Shown: positions 17,512 through 28,516, counted from the first letter of the stretch. The stretch is 64,000 nt of DNA from Sphingomonadales bacterium 12-68-11 (GCA_002279825.1 NCCV01000002.1:151252-215251), one strand, 5' to 3'. The notes: a model not told the origin generated them from the sequence alone. Numbers and translations are program-made.

Positions 17512-18819
17512 ATGGACGACCTCAGTGTCATCGACCGCTTCATGGCGGTCTATATTCAGTACATCGACAGCGGGTTCGGCCTGCTCGGGGGCGACGTAGC
17601 CTTCCTCACGACCGTGCTGGTCGGGATCGACGTGACGCTCGCCGGCCTGTTCTGGGCCATGGGCGGCGAGGACGACATCATCGGGCGCTTCCTCAAGAAG
17701 ATCCTCTATGTCGGTGCTTTCGCGCTCATCCTCGGCAATTTCTCGACCCTGGCCGATGTGATCTTCCGCTCGTTCGCCGGCCTGGGGCTGGTGGCCGGCG
17801 GCGGCACCATGAGCGCCGACGACCTCTTGCGGCCGGGGTTCGTCGCCGGGACCGGCTTCGACGCCGCGAAACCGCTGCTCGAGCAAGTCAGCGAACTGCT
17901 CGGTTTCGTCAGCTTCTTCGAGAACTTCCTCACGATCGCCGTGCTTCTGACCGCGTGGATTCTGGTGATCCTGTCGTTCTTCGTCCTGGCCATTCAGCTC
18001 TTCATCACGATCATCGAGTTCAAGCTGACCACGCTCGCGGGTTTCGTGCTGGTGCCGTTCGCACTGTGGAACCGGACCGGCTTCCTGGCCGAGCGCGTGC
18101 TGGGCAACGTCGTCTCCTCGGGCATCAAGGTCATGGTCCTGGCGGTGATCGTCGGCATCGGTGCGGGTTTCTTCTCCGAGTTCGTCGCCGCCGCGCAAGG
18201 CATGGAAACCGACATCGCCCAGGCGATGAGCATGGTTCTCGGCAGCCTCGCGCTGTTCGGGCTCGGCATCTTCGGTCCCAGCATCGCCTCCGGGCTCGTG
18301 GCCGGCGCTCCCCAACTCGGCGCCGGGGCGGCGGTCGGTACGGCGGCTGCAGCGGTCGGCTCGCTGGCGGTCGGAGGCGGCGCAGCGGTAGCCGGGGCCC
18401 GCGCGGTGGCCGGAGGGACCATGGGTGCGCTGCGATCGGCGACCTCGCTCGGCTCGGCGGCCTCGACCGCCTACCGCCTCGGACAGGAGACGTCGGGCTC
18501 GAGCACCGTCGGCGCGGGGCTTGCGGGGGTGGGGCGGGCCGGCGCGGCTGCCGCCCGCCAGAGCCTCGGCGACGCTGCCGGGCTGGGCGCCGCGGCCGAG
18601 CGCGGCCGCCAGGCTGCCATGCGCGCCGGCTCGCCGCGCGGCACACCGGGTGGATCCGGAGCTGGCGCTGCCGAGGCGGATGGCGCGCCGCAATGGGCGC
18701 GCCGGTTGCGCGCCGAACAGACGGCCCGTCATCATCGGCACACCGCGCTCCAGGCCGTCCGCGAGGGCGATCGCGGCGGCGGCGGCGCCAATCCCGACAT
18801 CAGCGAAAGAGAGGTCTGA
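17512..18819 (+). CDS. trbL: Conjugal transfer protein TrbL (VirB6-like)
   Basis: This 435-residue polytopic inner-membrane channel component has clear hydrophobic segments at about 25-48, 62-95, 140-170, 174-190 and 205-255. The C-terminal 150 residues are Ala/Gly-rich and then Arg-rich, a low-complexity cytoplasmic tail common in TrbL. It starts after the hairpin and lies 2 nt before trbF. Confidence 0.9.
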   Translation: MDDLSVIDRFMAVYIQYIDSGFGLLGGDVAFLTTVLVGIDVTLAGLFWAMGGEDDIIGRFLKKILYVGAFALILGNFSTLADVIFRSFAGLGLVAGGGTMSADDLLRPGFVAGTGFDAAKPLLEQVSELLGFVSFFENFLTIAVLLTAWILVILSFFVLAIQLFITIIEFKLTTLAGFVLVPFALWNRTGFLAERVLGNVVSSGIKVMVLAVIVGIGAGFFSEFVAAAQGMETDIAQAMSMVLGSLALFGLGIFGPSIASGLVAGAPQLGAGAAVGTAAAAVGSLAVGGGAAVAGARAVAGGTMGALRSATSLGSAASTAYRLGQETSGSSTVGAGLAGVGRAGAAAARQSLGDAAGLGAAAERGRQAAMRAGSPRGTPGGSGAGAAEADGAPQWARRLRAEQTARHHRHTALQAVREGDRGGGGANPDISEREV

Positions 18820-18821
18820 CC

Positions 18822-19616
18822 ATGCGGTTCAAGCGCGCCGTCCAGCGTTACGGGCGAACACCCGAGCCCGAAACTCCCTATCAGCGCGCCGGCCAGGTGT
18901 GGGACGAGCGCATCGGCGCGGCCCGTGTCCAGGCCCGCAACTGGCGCATCATGGCCCTCGGCGGCCTCGCGCTGTCGGGTGCGCTTTCGAGCGGCCTGCT
19001 GTGGCAATCGATGCAGAGCCGGGTCGTACCGTACGTGGTCGAGGTCGACCGGCTCGGCGAGGCGAGGGCCGTGGCCCCGGTCGCGGAGGACTATCGTCCG
19101 ACCGATCCTCAGATCGCCTGGCACCTCGGACGCTTCGTCGGCAACGTGCGATCGATCTCGCTCGACCCGGTGCTGATGCGCGAAAACTGGCTTGCGGCGT
19201 ACGACTTCGTCACTGAGCGCGGCGAGGTGTTCCTCGGGGAATACGCGCGCTCGGCCAATCCGTTCGGACAGGTCGGCCTGCGCACGGTATCGGTTCAGGT
19301 CACCAGCGTGGTGCGCGCCTCGGACCGCTCGTTCCAGGTGAAGTGGACCGAGACTATGTACGAGCGCGGCGCGCTCGGCGAGACCTCGCGCTGGACCGGC
19401 ATTCTTGCGGTGGCGATCAATCCGCCGTCCTCCGCCGAGGCCCTCAGGAAGAACCCGCTCGGGCTTTACGTCGACGCGATCGACTGGTCGCGCGAGCTGG
19501 ACGTGGCGCCGCCTTCGCCCGCTCCGGCGCCAGCGGCATCCCCTGCGGCGCAGCCCGATCTTCCCGGCTTCGAGGCCGATGCCGACGCTTCTCCAGACGA
19601 AAGGAACTCGCAATGA
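18822..19616 (+). CDS. trbF: Conjugal transfer protein TrbF (VirB8-like)
   Basis: This is a 264-residue bitopic protein with a short cytoplasmic N terminus, a membrane helix at about 44-62 (MALGGLALSGALSSGLLW) and a periplasmic VirB8-like domain to about 225. A Pro/Ala-rich tail follows. It nucleates assembly of the channel core in related systems. Its end overlaps the trbG ATG. Confidence 0.92.
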   Translation: MRFKRAVQRYGRTPEPETPYQRAGQVWDERIGAARVQARNWRIMALGGLALSGALSSGLLWQSMQSRVVPYVVEVDRLGEARAVAPVAEDYRPTDPQIAWHLGRFVGNVRSISLDPVLMRENWLAAYDFVTERGEVFLGEYARSANPFGQVGLRTVSVQVTSVVRASDRSFQVKWTETMYERGALGETSRWTGILAVAINPPSSAEALRKNPLGLYVDAIDWSRELDVAPPSPAPAPAASPAAQPDLPGFEADADASPDERNSQ

Positions 19617-20626
19617 CCCGTTCCCCGTTGCTGCTCGCCGCACTCGCGCTCGGTGCCTGTGCCGGCAAGCCGGCCATCGAACCGGTCCCGGCCCCCCCGC
19701 CGCCCGCAAGCTACGCTGCCGCAGTACTCGCGCCCGATGCGCTCGCGCCGGAACTCCCCACTGCGGCGGTCTTAGCCGTTCCGGCGCCGGTCGGGCCTCT
19801 GGCAGAGCCGATCGAAGCGGCTGCCGGAAGCGAGGCTCAGCCGCTGCCCGACACCGGACCGCCACTCGCGCGGGTGGCGGCCGCCAACCGCTCCGCCGTG
19901 CGCGAGCCGAGCCGCGAGGGTTATCTCAATGCCGTCCAGGTCTACGACTGGGCGGACGGCGCCCTCTACCGGCTCTACACGGCGCCCGAACGGGTCAGCG
20001 AGATCGCGCTCCAGCCCGGCGAGACGCTGGTTTCGGTCGCCGCCGGCGACACGGTCCGCTGGGTCATCGGCGATACGACCAGCGGCGCGGGCGCTTCCCG
20101 CCGCTCGCACATCCTGGTCAAGCCGACCGCCGCCGGGCTGCGCACCAATCTCGTGGTCGCCACCGATCGACGGGTCTACCACATCTCGCTCGAGAGCAGC
20201 GCGGGCTCGGCCATGGCCAGCATCTCGTGGGCCTACCCGCAGGACGCGCTGCTGGTGGTGAACCGCGCCGAGACCATGCAGGCGGCGCCGGCCGTCCCTG
20301 CCCCCGAGGGGCCGGACCTCGAGGCGCTGAACTTCGCCTACACGATCGAGGGCGATGAACCGTCGTGGCGTCCGCTGAGGGCATTCGATGACGGCAGCCA
20401 GGTGTTCATCGAGTTTCCGGTGAGACTGGCGCAAGACGAAGCGCCGCCGCTGTTCGTCAGCGGGGAAGGAGGCCGGCCGGAACTCGTCAACTACCGGGTC
20501 CGCGGCCGCTATTACGTCGTCGATCGGCTGTTCGCGGCCGCCGAATTGCGCCTTGGCGAGCGGCGTCAGCAGATCGTGCGGATCCTCGCCGGCGGCGCCC
20601 CCGGACGCCGCGGGAGCATTCGGTGA
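19613..20626 (+). CDS. trbG: Conjugal transfer protein TrbG (VirB9-like)
   Basis: This 337-residue outer-membrane-associated core component has a lipoprotein-like N terminus with a candidate lipobox LALGAC (Cys at about 16). A Pro/Ala-rich linker (about 20-90) leads to the VirB9/CagX domain (about 100-335). The stop overlaps the trbI GTG. Confidence 0.92.
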   Translation: MTRSPLLLAALALGACAGKPAIEPVPAPPPPASYAAAVLAPDALAPELPTAAVLAVPAPVGPLAEPIEAAAGSEAQPLPDTGPPLARVAAANRSAVREPSREGYLNAVQVYDWADGALYRLYTAPERVSEIALQPGETLVSVAAGDTVRWVIGDTTSGAGASRRSHILVKPTAAGLRTNLVVATDRRVYHISLESSAGSAMASISWAYPQDALLVVNRAETMQAAPAVPAPEGPDLEALNFAYTIEGDEPSWRPLRAFDDGSQVFIEFPVRLAQDEAPPLFVSGEGGRPELVNYRVRGRYYVVDRLFAAAELRLGERRQQIVRILAGGAPGRRGSIR

Positions 20627-21801
20627 CCGAGCCGGCCGCACCGGATCTGGCACCGGCCGCTCCGAAGGAGGATCCCGAAACGCTCGTGCTGCGCGGGCGA
20701 CCGCGCCCGGTGGTCCGTTTCCGGCGCGGCGTGATCATCGGCGGGACCGCTGCCATGGCCGCGGCGCTCGCGGTGGTCGCCTGGCTGGCTTTGGCTCCGC
20801 AGGGCCTGAGGCTTGCCGCAGGACAGGCCGAGGAAGTCATGCCCGCGAACGCGCAAATGCCCGAGGCACTGGCCGGTGCGCCGCGCAGCTATGGCGAGGT
20901 ACCGCAACTCGGTCCGCCGCTTCCCGGCGATCTCGGCCGGCCCATCCTCGAGCACCAGCGGAGCCTCGAGGGCCAGGCATCCGAGCCCTTCGCGGCGCCG
21001 CCAGCCGACCCGGCGCGTGAGGCGGCGGAAGCCGAGCGACAACGGCGTATCGCCGAGCGCCAGGCGGCCCGAACATCGGCGGTCATCGTCCAGATCTCGG
21101 GCGGTCGGACGGCGATCGTCTCCTCCGGAGACGCCAGCGGCAATCCCGTACCCGGGCCGCCGCCACCCCCTGCCGCCGGCGATGGTGCGCCAACAGGGCC
21201 ACCTCGTGCGGAGGCGAGTTCGCTTCGCGCGGCACCGTCGGTTTGGACGTTGTCCGCCGGCGCGGTCATACCGGCGAGCCTGATCACCGGCGTCAACTCC
21301 GACCTTCCCGGCACCGTCCTCGCGCAGGTCACCGAAAACGTGCGCGACAGCGCGACCGGCCGGACGGTGCTGGTCCCGCAGGGCGCCCGCCTGATCGGAA
21401 GCTACGACAGCGTCGTCGCCTTTGGCCAGAGCAGGGCCTTGCTGGTCTGGCAGCGGATCGTCCTGCCCGACGGCTCCTCGATCGCGCTCGACAACATGCC
21501 CGCCACCGATCTGGAGGGCTACGCAGGCGTCCGGGACGGCGTGGACTTTCATACCTGGCGATTGCTGAAAGGCATCGGACTCTCCACGCTGCTGAGCGTC
21601 GGCACCGAGATCGGCCTTGGCGACGACGAAGGCGACCTCGTGCGCGCTGTTCGCGAATCCGCGCAGCAGAACGCCGCGCGCGCAGGCGAGCAGATCACCG
21701 CCCGCAACCTCGATATTCGCCCGACGATCACCGTTCGGCCGGGCTGGCCCGTTCGGGCGATCGTCAACAAGGACTTGGTCCTGCAGCCCTGGAGACCCTG
21801 A
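20623..21801 (+). CDS. trbI: Conjugal transfer protein TrbI (VirB10-like)
   Basis: This is a 392-residue protein with a GTG start overlapping the trbG stop. It has a cytoplasmic N terminus, a membrane helix at about 40-62, a Pro/Glu-rich periplasmic stretch and a C-terminal VirB10/TraB domain (about 205-392, including VLVPQGARLIGSYDS). It spans both membranes and gates the channel in the family. It ends 3 nt before the DUF2274 gene. Confidence 0.93.
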   Translation: MTEPAAPDLAPAAPKEDPETLVLRGRPRPVVRFRRGVIIGGTAAMAAALAVVAWLALAPQGLRLAAGQAEEVMPANAQMPEALAGAPRSYGEVPQLGPPLPGDLGRPILEHQRSLEGQASEPFAAPPADPAREAAEAERQRRIAERQAARTSAVIVQISGGRTAIVSSGDASGNPVPGPPPPPAAGDGAPTGPPRAEASSLRAAPSVWTLSAGAVIPASLITGVNSDLPGTVLAQVTENVRDSATGRTVLVPQGARLIGSYDSVVAFGQSRALLVWQRIVLPDGSSIALDNMPATDLEGYAGVRDGVDFHTWRLLKGIGLSTLLSVGTEIGLGDDEGDLVRAVRESAQQNAARAGEQITARNLDIRPTITVRPGWPVRAIVNKDLVLQPWRP

Positions 21802-21804
21802 GCC

Positions 21805-22035
21805 GTGCCCAATCTTCGTCTGCGCAAACTGCCTGACAGGACACCGGTCAAGCTCACGCTCAGCCTGTCGCCCGAGCTCAACCAGGCGCTGCTCGACTAT
21901 GCGGCGCTTTATGGTGACGTCTACGGACAGACCGAGCCCGTAAGCGAGTTGATCCCGGCTATGCTCGAGAGCTTCCTGGAAGGCGATCGGACGTTCGCGC
22001 GCCACCGGCGCCAGTCGCCGGGCCTTCCAGCGTGA
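21805..22035 (+). CDS. DUF2274 family protein
   Basis: This 76-residue protein has a GTG start. The NLRLRKLPDRTPVKLTLSL opening and the helical remainder match the small DUF2274 proteins regularly found after trbI in sphingomonad and other alphaproteobacterial ICEs. The fold suggests a ribbon-helix-helix-type DNA-binding protein. No function is established. The stop overlaps the next gene (GTGA). Confidence 0.8.
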   Translation: MPNLRLRKLPDRTPVKLTLSLSPELNQALLDYAALYGDVYGQTEPVSELIPAMLESFLEGDRTFARHRRQSPGLPA

Positions 22036-22232
22036 GAACGGCTTCGACCGGACAGCCGTTCGATCCCCTCAGCGTCAGGATTCCCGATGCTGCGCGCCTT
22101 ACCGGCCTTAGCCGGACGCGGGTCTATGCGCTGATGAAGAGCGGAGACCTGGAATTCATCAAGGTTGGAGGCTCGACGCTGATCCCGTTCGACAGCCTGC
22201 GGGCGTTCATCGAAAGACAGCGCGGAGCGTAG
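22032..22232 (+). CDS. AlpA/Xis-like helix-turn-helix protein
   Basis: This 66-residue winged-HTH protein contains RIPDAARLTGLSRTRVYALMKSGDLEFIKVGGSTLIPFDSLRAFI, the pattern of excisionase/AlpA-type MerR-like proteins. It has a GTG start overlapping the DUF2274 stop. It is the last gene before the attachment region. A role in excision or in activating the integrase is plausible; the 11-bp repeats at 22418-22439 are candidate binding sites. Confidence 0.75.
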   Translation: MRTASTGQPFDPLSVRIPDAARLTGLSRTRVYALMKSGDLEFIKVGGSTLIPFDSLRAFIERQRGA

Positions 22233-22415
22233 CGCTGACAGATCGGCACTGCGGCTGGTGCGGCTGCCCCAAGTAAGAGCCGCCACGAGCGGGAGAGAAC
22301 ACGCCGACAACGCGGTGCGCCATCAAGGCGCTGGGCGGAGCGTCGCGGGCCGAGGTCCAGGTCCGGCCAAGCGTCAGTTGCGGCTGCCTTTCTCGCACAA
22401 TCCAAAAAACGAGCT

Positions 22416-22454
22416 GTGAACCCATAGGGAACCCATAGGACTTTCTGGGTTCAC
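22416..22454. repeat. Tandem 11-bp repeats within a 9-bp inverted repeat near the attachment site
   Basis: GAACCCATAGG occurs twice with no spacer (22418-22428 and 22429-22439), and an inverted relative, GAACCCAGAAAG, lies at 22452-22441. The outer arms GTGAACCCA (22416-22424) and TGGGTTCAC (22446-22454) form a 9-bp inverted repeat. The block lies about 60 bp inside the element end, where Int arm sites or Xis sites are expected. Confidence 0.65.
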
Positions 22455-22457
22455 GAG

Positions 22458-22474
22458 CGGCCTTCGCAAGGCCG
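22458..22474 (+). terminator. Short GC-rich hairpin, possible terminator of the transfer operon
   Basis: CGGCCTT-CGC-AAGGCCG forms a 7-bp stem and is followed by TTTC. The T-run is short, so termination is only possible. It is the only hairpin with trailing T after the last operon gene. The rest of 22233-22513 contains no supported gene. Confidence 0.4.
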
Positions 22475-22513
22475 TTTCATCGCCGCTAAGTCTCTGAAAT
22501 GATGGGTTTTAGG

Positions 22514-22589
<76 letters not shown>

Positions 22590-22680
22590 AATCCCGGCCT
22601 GGCAGCAGGGCCCGCGAATCGCGGGGAGGCGCCCATATAGCGTCTGATCGGCGCGAGGGAAGGGCCTTGTCCGGGCGATT

Positions 22681-23799
22681 TCAGCCGAGCCGGCTCGAGC
22701 CTTCGCGGCGGGTCCAGCGTTCGATCATCATCAGGCTGCCGATGCAGATCATGTTGGTCATCATCGAAGTCCCGCCGTGGCTCATGAACGGCAGCGGGAT
22801 GCCGACGACCGGGGCCAGCCCCATCACCATGCTGAGGTTGATCGCGGCGTAGAAGAAGATCGTCGCGGTCAGCCCTCCGGCGAGCAGCCGCGTGAAGCGG
22901 TCGTTGGCGCGGCGCGCCACGGTCGCGCCCCAGCGCAGCACGATGCCGAACACCAGCAGCGTGAACAGCCCGCCGATCAGACCCCATTCCTCGGCCATCG
23001 TCGCGAACACGAAGTCGGTATGCGGCTCGGGCAAATAGTCGAGATGGCTCTGCGACCCGTTGCCGAAGCCCTTGCCGAAGATGCCGCCCGACCCGATCGC
23101 GATCTTGGACTGGGTGATATGATAGCCGGTCCCGAGCGGATCGCTTTCAGGATCGAGAAACGTCAGCACGCGCTGGCGCTGATAATCGTGCAAAGCGAAA
23201 AAGTAGGCCAGCGGCGCCGCGATCAGCGCGGCGAGCGCCCCGCCGGCGAACCACCGCCCGGGCAGGCCGGCTAGGTACACCGTCACCACCCCGCCGAACG
23301 TGATCGCGAGGCCCGTGCCGAGATCGGGCTGGAGCAGGACCAGGCCGACCGGCACCGCAACCAGCGCGGCGGCCGGAAGCAGGGCACGCCAGCTTTCGGT
23401 CATCGACGCGGGCAAGGCGCTGTAGAAGCGCGCGAGCACCAGCACGATCGCCGGCTTCATCAGTTCGGAGGGCTGCAGGCGAACGAAGCCGAGATCGAGC
23501 CAGCGCTGGCTGCCGCCGCTGATGCCCCCGATCGCCTCGACCCCGATCAGCATGACGAGGATTACCGCGTAGGCCGGATAGGCGCCTCTCTGCACCAGTT
23601 CGCGCGGCAACACGGATATGACCAGCGCCATGACCAGGAACACCGCGTAACGGATCAAGTGCGATTCGGCGTAAACCCCGAAGTCCCCCGCCGCGGCCGA
23701 GTAGAGCACAGCGGCGCCGAACGCGACCAGCAGCGTCAACGGCAGCAGCACCCTCCAAGGCAAGCCGGCGAGCGGCGCGGGAAGGATGGTGGCGCTCAT
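22681..23799 (-). CDS. rodA: Peptidoglycan glycosyltransferase RodA
   Basis: This 372-residue SEDS-family polymerase extends lateral-wall peptidoglycan together with PBP2. About ten membrane helices are visible. The conserved QPSELMKP segment, QPDLGTG and the C-terminal GIPLPFMSHGGTSM are all present. The ATG at 23799 overlaps the mrdA stop. It is the last gene of a leftward cell-shape operon mreB-mreC-mreD-mrdA-rodA and lies 91 bp from tRNA-Lys. Confidence 0.95.
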   Translation of the reverse strand: MSATILPAPLAGLPWRVLLPLTLLVAFGAAVLYSAAAGDFGVYAESHLIRYAVFLVMALVISVLPRELVQRGAYPAYAVILVMLIGVEAIGGISGGSQRWLDLGFVRLQPSELMKPAIVLVLARFYSALPASMTESWRALLPAAALVAVPVGLVLLQPDLGTGLAITFGGVVTVYLAGLPGRWFAGGALAALIAAPLAYFFALHDYQRQRVLTFLDPESDPLGTGYHITQSKIAIGSGGIFGKGFGNGSQSHLDYLPEPHTDFVFATMAEEWGLIGGLFTLLVFGIVLRWGATVARRANDRFTRLLAGGLTATIFFYAAINLSMVMGLAPVVGIPLPFMSHGGTSMMTNMICIGSLMMIERWTRREGSSRLG

Positions 23800-25790
23800 T
23801 CGGGGGCGGGCTCGGCCGGCTGGCTGCCCGCCGGCACTTCGGCCGCAAGGCGGGCTTCGGCATCGACCAGCCGCATATGCGCGACCGGATCGGCGGGCGC
23901 GGGCGGCACGTCGGCGCCGGTCGTGGCGGCCGCAAAGCCCGAATAGCTCCGGGCCAGCCGCTCCTGCGCGGTGCCGCCCCATTCGGCTTCGAGCGCATGC
24001 AGCGCTTCGAGGCCTTTCTGCGGATCGAACAAATACGTGAGGACATCGCGCGCGACCGGCGCGGCCGAGCGCGATCCGCCGATCCCGTGTTCGATCACCA
24101 CCGCGCCAGCATAGATCGGCTGCTCGACCGGTGCAAAGAACACGAACAGGCCGTGGTCGCGGTAGCGCCAAGGGACGCCGGTTCCGCCGCGTCCGCCGGC
24201 GAGCGAGCGAACCTGCGCGGTGCCGGTCTTGCCGCCCATCATGATGTCGGGGAAGGGCAGCCGGCTGCGCACCGCCGTCCCGGCGCCGTTGACGACTTCC
24301 GACATCCCTTGGCGGACTCGCTCGAAATGGTCGGGATCGTACGCGAAGCGCGGAGCCGCTACCTGTTTGCCCGCCATCAGGCGCGGCCGCACCTTCCGCC
24401 CGGAGGCAATGCAGGCGGCCATTACCGCGAGCTGGAGCGGATTGGCGATCATGTAGCCCTGGCCGATGACCGCGTTCAGCGAGTCCGATGGCGTCCATGC
24501 CTGACCGAACCGCCGCTGCTTCCAGGCCGCATCGGGTACGGTCCCATAACTCTGGCTGGCTACGGGCAGGTCGTATCTCTCGCCCAGGCCCAAAGTCCGC
24601 GCCATCGCCGCAATGACTTCGTAACCGTGACGGTGAGCCATCGTGTAGAAATAGGTGTTGCAGCTCCGCGCGATGGCGGTGTGCATGGTCATCGGGCCGT
24701 GGCGGCCGAGGCAGCGGAAGAAGCGGTTGCCGAGCCGGTAGCCGCCGCCGCAGCTCACCGTCTCGTCGGGATCCACACCTGCTTCCAGCAATGCCATCGC
24801 CGCCATCGGCTTGAGCGTCGATCCCGGCGGGTAAAGCCCGCGCAGTACTTTGTTGCGCAGCGGAACCCGCTCGTCCGCGCTCAGCATCTGATACTCGAGG
24901 CGGCCGATGCCATCGGAGAAGCTGTTCGGATCGAAGCTCGGCATCGACGACAGGCACAGCAGATCGCCGGTCCGGCAATCCATCACCACCACCGAGCCGC
25001 TTTCGAGCCCGAGCCTTCGCGCCGCATAGTCCTGGAGCGGCCCGTCGATGGTCAACTGGATCGCCTTGCCCTGGACGTCTTCGCGCGTCTCGAGATCGCG
25101 CACGACCCGCCCGGATGCCGTGACCTCGCTGCGCCGTGCGCCGGGCTCGCCGCGAAGAGTCTGTTCGAACTGCTTCTCGAGCGCATCCTTGCCGAGCTTG
25201 AAGCCGGGCGTGAGCAGTAGCGGGCTCGGTTCGGCTTCGTACTCCTCCCGGCTGGCCGCCCCGACATAGCCGATCAGGTGCCCGACCGACGGACCGGTCG
25301 GATAGAACCGTGAGAAGCCGCGCTGCGGCACCACTCCGGGCAGGTCGGGCAGGCGCACGCTGACCGCGGCGAAGGTGTTGTAATCGAGCCCGGCGGCGAC
25401 CGGCACCGGCTGGAACCCGGCGGCGCGCGCCAGCCGGTCGCGCAAGTCCTGCGTCTCGTCCGGAGAGAACTTGAGCAGGCGGCTCAGCGCGGTCACCGTC
25501 GCTTGCGGGTCGGGCGTGCGCTCGGGGATGATATCGATGCGGAAATCGGCCCGGTTCGAGGCCAGCGGGGCACCGTTGCGGTCGAGGATCCAGCCGCGGC
25601 GTGGCGGGATCAGCGTCAGGTTGACGCGGTTGCTCTCGGCCTCGATCTCGTACTTCTCGTTCTCGGCCACCGCGATATAGCCCATGCGCGCGGCCAACAG
25701 CAGCCCGATGCCGCCCTGGACCGCGCCGACCACGAACGCGCGGCGTTCGAAAGTCTGGTTCAGGAGGTTCGAATTGAGCGGTTGTCGCAT
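23796..25790 (-). CDS. mrdA: Penicillin-binding protein 2 (transpeptidase)
   Basis: This 664-residue class B PBP cross-links wall made by RodA. It has a membrane anchor at about 20-36, a pedestal domain to about 230 and then the transpeptidase domain with GSTLKPM (SxxK active serine), SCN (SxN) and GKTGTAQ (KTG). The ATG at 25790 is chosen since the open frame upstream overlaps mreD. The C-terminal 60 residues are an Ala/Pro-rich extension. Confidence 0.95.
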   Translation of the reverse strand: MRQPLNSNLLNQTFERRAFVVGAVQGGIGLLLAARMGYIAVAENEKYEIEAESNRVNLTLIPPRRGWILDRNGAPLASNRADFRIDIIPERTPDPQATVTALSRLLKFSPDETQDLRDRLARAAGFQPVPVAAGLDYNTFAAVSVRLPDLPGVVPQRGFSRFYPTGPSVGHLIGYVGAASREEYEAEPSPLLLTPGFKLGKDALEKQFEQTLRGEPGARRSEVTASGRVVRDLETREDVQGKAIQLTIDGPLQDYAARRLGLESGSVVVMDCRTGDLLCLSSMPSFDPNSFSDGIGRLEYQMLSADERVPLRNKVLRGLYPPGSTLKPMAAMALLEAGVDPDETVSCGGGYRLGNRFFRCLGRHGPMTMHTAIARSCNTYFYTMAHRHGYEVIAAMARTLGLGERYDLPVASQSYGTVPDAAWKQRRFGQAWTPSDSLNAVIGQGYMIANPLQLAVMAACIASGRKVRPRLMAGKQVAAPRFAYDPDHFERVRQGMSEVVNGAGTAVRSRLPFPDIMMGGKTGTAQVRSLAGGRGGTGVPWRYRDHGLFVFFAPVEQPIYAGAVVIEHGIGGSRSAAPVARDVLTYLFDPQKGLEALHALEAEWGGTAQERLARSYSGFAAATTGADVPPAPADPVAHMRLVDAEARLAAEVPAGSQPAEPAPE

Positions 25791-25795
25791 CGCCT

Positions 25796-26350
25796 TCAGC
25801 CCAGGCGCCGCACGCGCATCAGGCGAAGCCGGTCGAGCTGGGCGACCATCCGCGCGATGAGCGGAAACAGCATGACCGAAAGCACGAGCTGAGGCACGAT
25901 CACCGGCAACTGAAAACGCGCGAGCGCGGCGCCCGACACCAGCGCCGCCACCAGCAGGTAGCCCGCCGTCAGCGCCGCCGCGGTGAGCCAGTCGAGCAGG
26001 AACGTGCGCCACGGAAAGCGCAGCTCGATCAGTTCGGTGGCGATCAGCGCCAGCGCGAACAGCAGCGTGGCGCTGCCAAACGGCTGACCCGAAAACAGAT
26101 CGTCGAACATTCCCAATGGGAGCCCGGCCCACAGCGGGAGCAGGCCGGGCCGCAGCAGGCGCCAGGCGAGCAGCATGAGAAATCCGATCGGCGGCAGGAC
26201 CGGCGCCGACGCGACAATCGGCAGCCACGGCGTCAGCGAACCGAGCAGGATCGACAACCACGGCACGCCGATCGCCAGCAGGGGAGACTGGGCGCGGTTG
26301 ATCCGGCTGCCGTAACGGTCGCTCCGCGCGCGCGGGTTGAGGCTCTCCAT
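25796..26350 (-). CDS. mreD: Rod shape-determining protein MreD
   Basis: This 184-residue inner-membrane protein has five to six hydrophobic segments and the GMFDDLFSGQPFG loop typical of MreD. The ATG at 26350 overlaps the mreC stop (ATGA). It is placed between mreC and mrdA. Confidence 0.9.
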   Translation of the reverse strand: MESLNPRARSDRYGSRINRAQSPLLAIGVPWLSILLGSLTPWLPIVASAPVLPPIGFLMLLAWRLLRPGLLPLWAGLPLGMFDDLFSGQPFGSATLLFALALIATELIELRFPWRTFLLDWLTAAALTAGYLLVAALVSGAALARFQLPVIVPQLVLSVMLFPLIARMVAQLDRLRLMRVRRLG

Positions 26351-27243
26351 CAGCGGGCGGGCGGCGCGCTTTGCGGCGCCTGCTGGAGCATGGCGACGGC
26401 TTCGGGCTGCCACGGGGCTTCGACCGTCACGTAGTCGGTGGCGGCGGGATTGCTCAGCAGGTGGCCGATCGCTCCATCGCGGGTCAGTTCTGAGACGACC
26501 GCAACCGCGATGCCGGGGCGGAATATCCCACCCGCCCCCGAAGTGACGAAGACATCGCCCTTCTTGAGCGGGTTGATGCCGAGGCTGACCAGCCGCAGGC
26601 GCAGCGAGCCGTCGGACCGTCCCTCGGCGAAAGCGACCACGTCATCGGTCGCGCGCCTAACCGGAATCATGCTCTCGGCATCGGTCAGCAGCAGCACGCG
26701 CGAGCTGCCGGCGCCGACTTCGAGCACGCGGCCGACAAGGCCGAGCGGCGAACTGACCGGCATGCTCGGCCGTACGCCGTCGCGCGCGCCCACGGAAAGA
26801 TAGGCGATGCGCCGCGTGCTCGAGGCGGTCGAGCCGATCAGGCGGCCCACCGCGACGGGCCGGTCCTCGCTGTCACGCAGGCGGAGTATGGCGCGCAGGC
26901 GCCGATTTTCCTGCTCGAGCGCCTGCATCCGCGCGCGCTCGACCCGCGCCACTTCGACTTCGCGTTCGAGCACCGCGTTGCGGCTCCCGGCACGGTAGTA
27001 GCCGGCAATGGCTTCGAGGAAACTCCACGAGCCGCTGCGTCCGGCCGCTCCGGCTTCGCCGGCCGGCGCCACGACGTCGCCCGCCATCGCCCGCAGCCCG
27101 GCGAACGCATCCGGCCGCACCAGCGAGACGATCAGCAGCGCCGCGCCGAACAGCGCGCCGAGGATCGCCGCCAGATAGCCGGCGAACAGCCCGAACTGGG
27201 CTTTCCTGTTATTTCCGGAACGGCGGCCGACCGGCAGTGCCAT
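26350..27243 (-). CDS. mreC: Rod shape-determining protein MreC
   Basis: This is a 297-residue bitopic protein with a membrane helix at about 18-42, a coiled coil at about 80-115 (EVARVERARMQALEQENRRL) and two beta-barrel subdomains to about 280. A basic N terminus (GRRSGNNRKAQ) precedes the helix. It starts 37 bp downstream of mreB. Confidence 0.93.
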   Translation of the reverse strand: MALPVGRRSGNNRKAQFGLFAGYLAAILGALFGAALLIVSLVRPDAFAGLRAMAGDVVAPAGEAGAAGRSGSWSFLEAIAGYYRAGSRNAVLEREVEVARVERARMQALEQENRRLRAILRLRDSEDRPVAVGRLIGSTASSTRRIAYLSVGARDGVRPSMPVSSPLGLVGRVLEVGAGSSRVLLLTDAESMIPVRRATDDVVAFAEGRSDGSLRLRLVSLGINPLKKGDVFVTSGAGGIFRPGIAVAVVSELTRDGAIGHLLSNPAATDYVTVEAPWQPEAVAMLQQAPQSAPPAR

Positions 27244-27280
27244 GCCCGCCTTCCTTCCTGCTCAAATGCTGCCGCGCGGA

Positions 27281-28414
<1,134 letters not shown>

Positions 28415-28516
28415 TTAGCCGGAAGCTTCGAGGAAGGCCAAAAATTTGTGTTCACAGGAACGCGATTTGTCACCGGCTACCTCGAATTGCGTTCATCCGG
28501 GCGCTAGTTCGGTGAA

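Noticed and set aside
22418..22439. CRISPR-like array
   Set aside because: There are only two abutting 11-bp units without spacers and no cas genes; direct binding sites are more likely.
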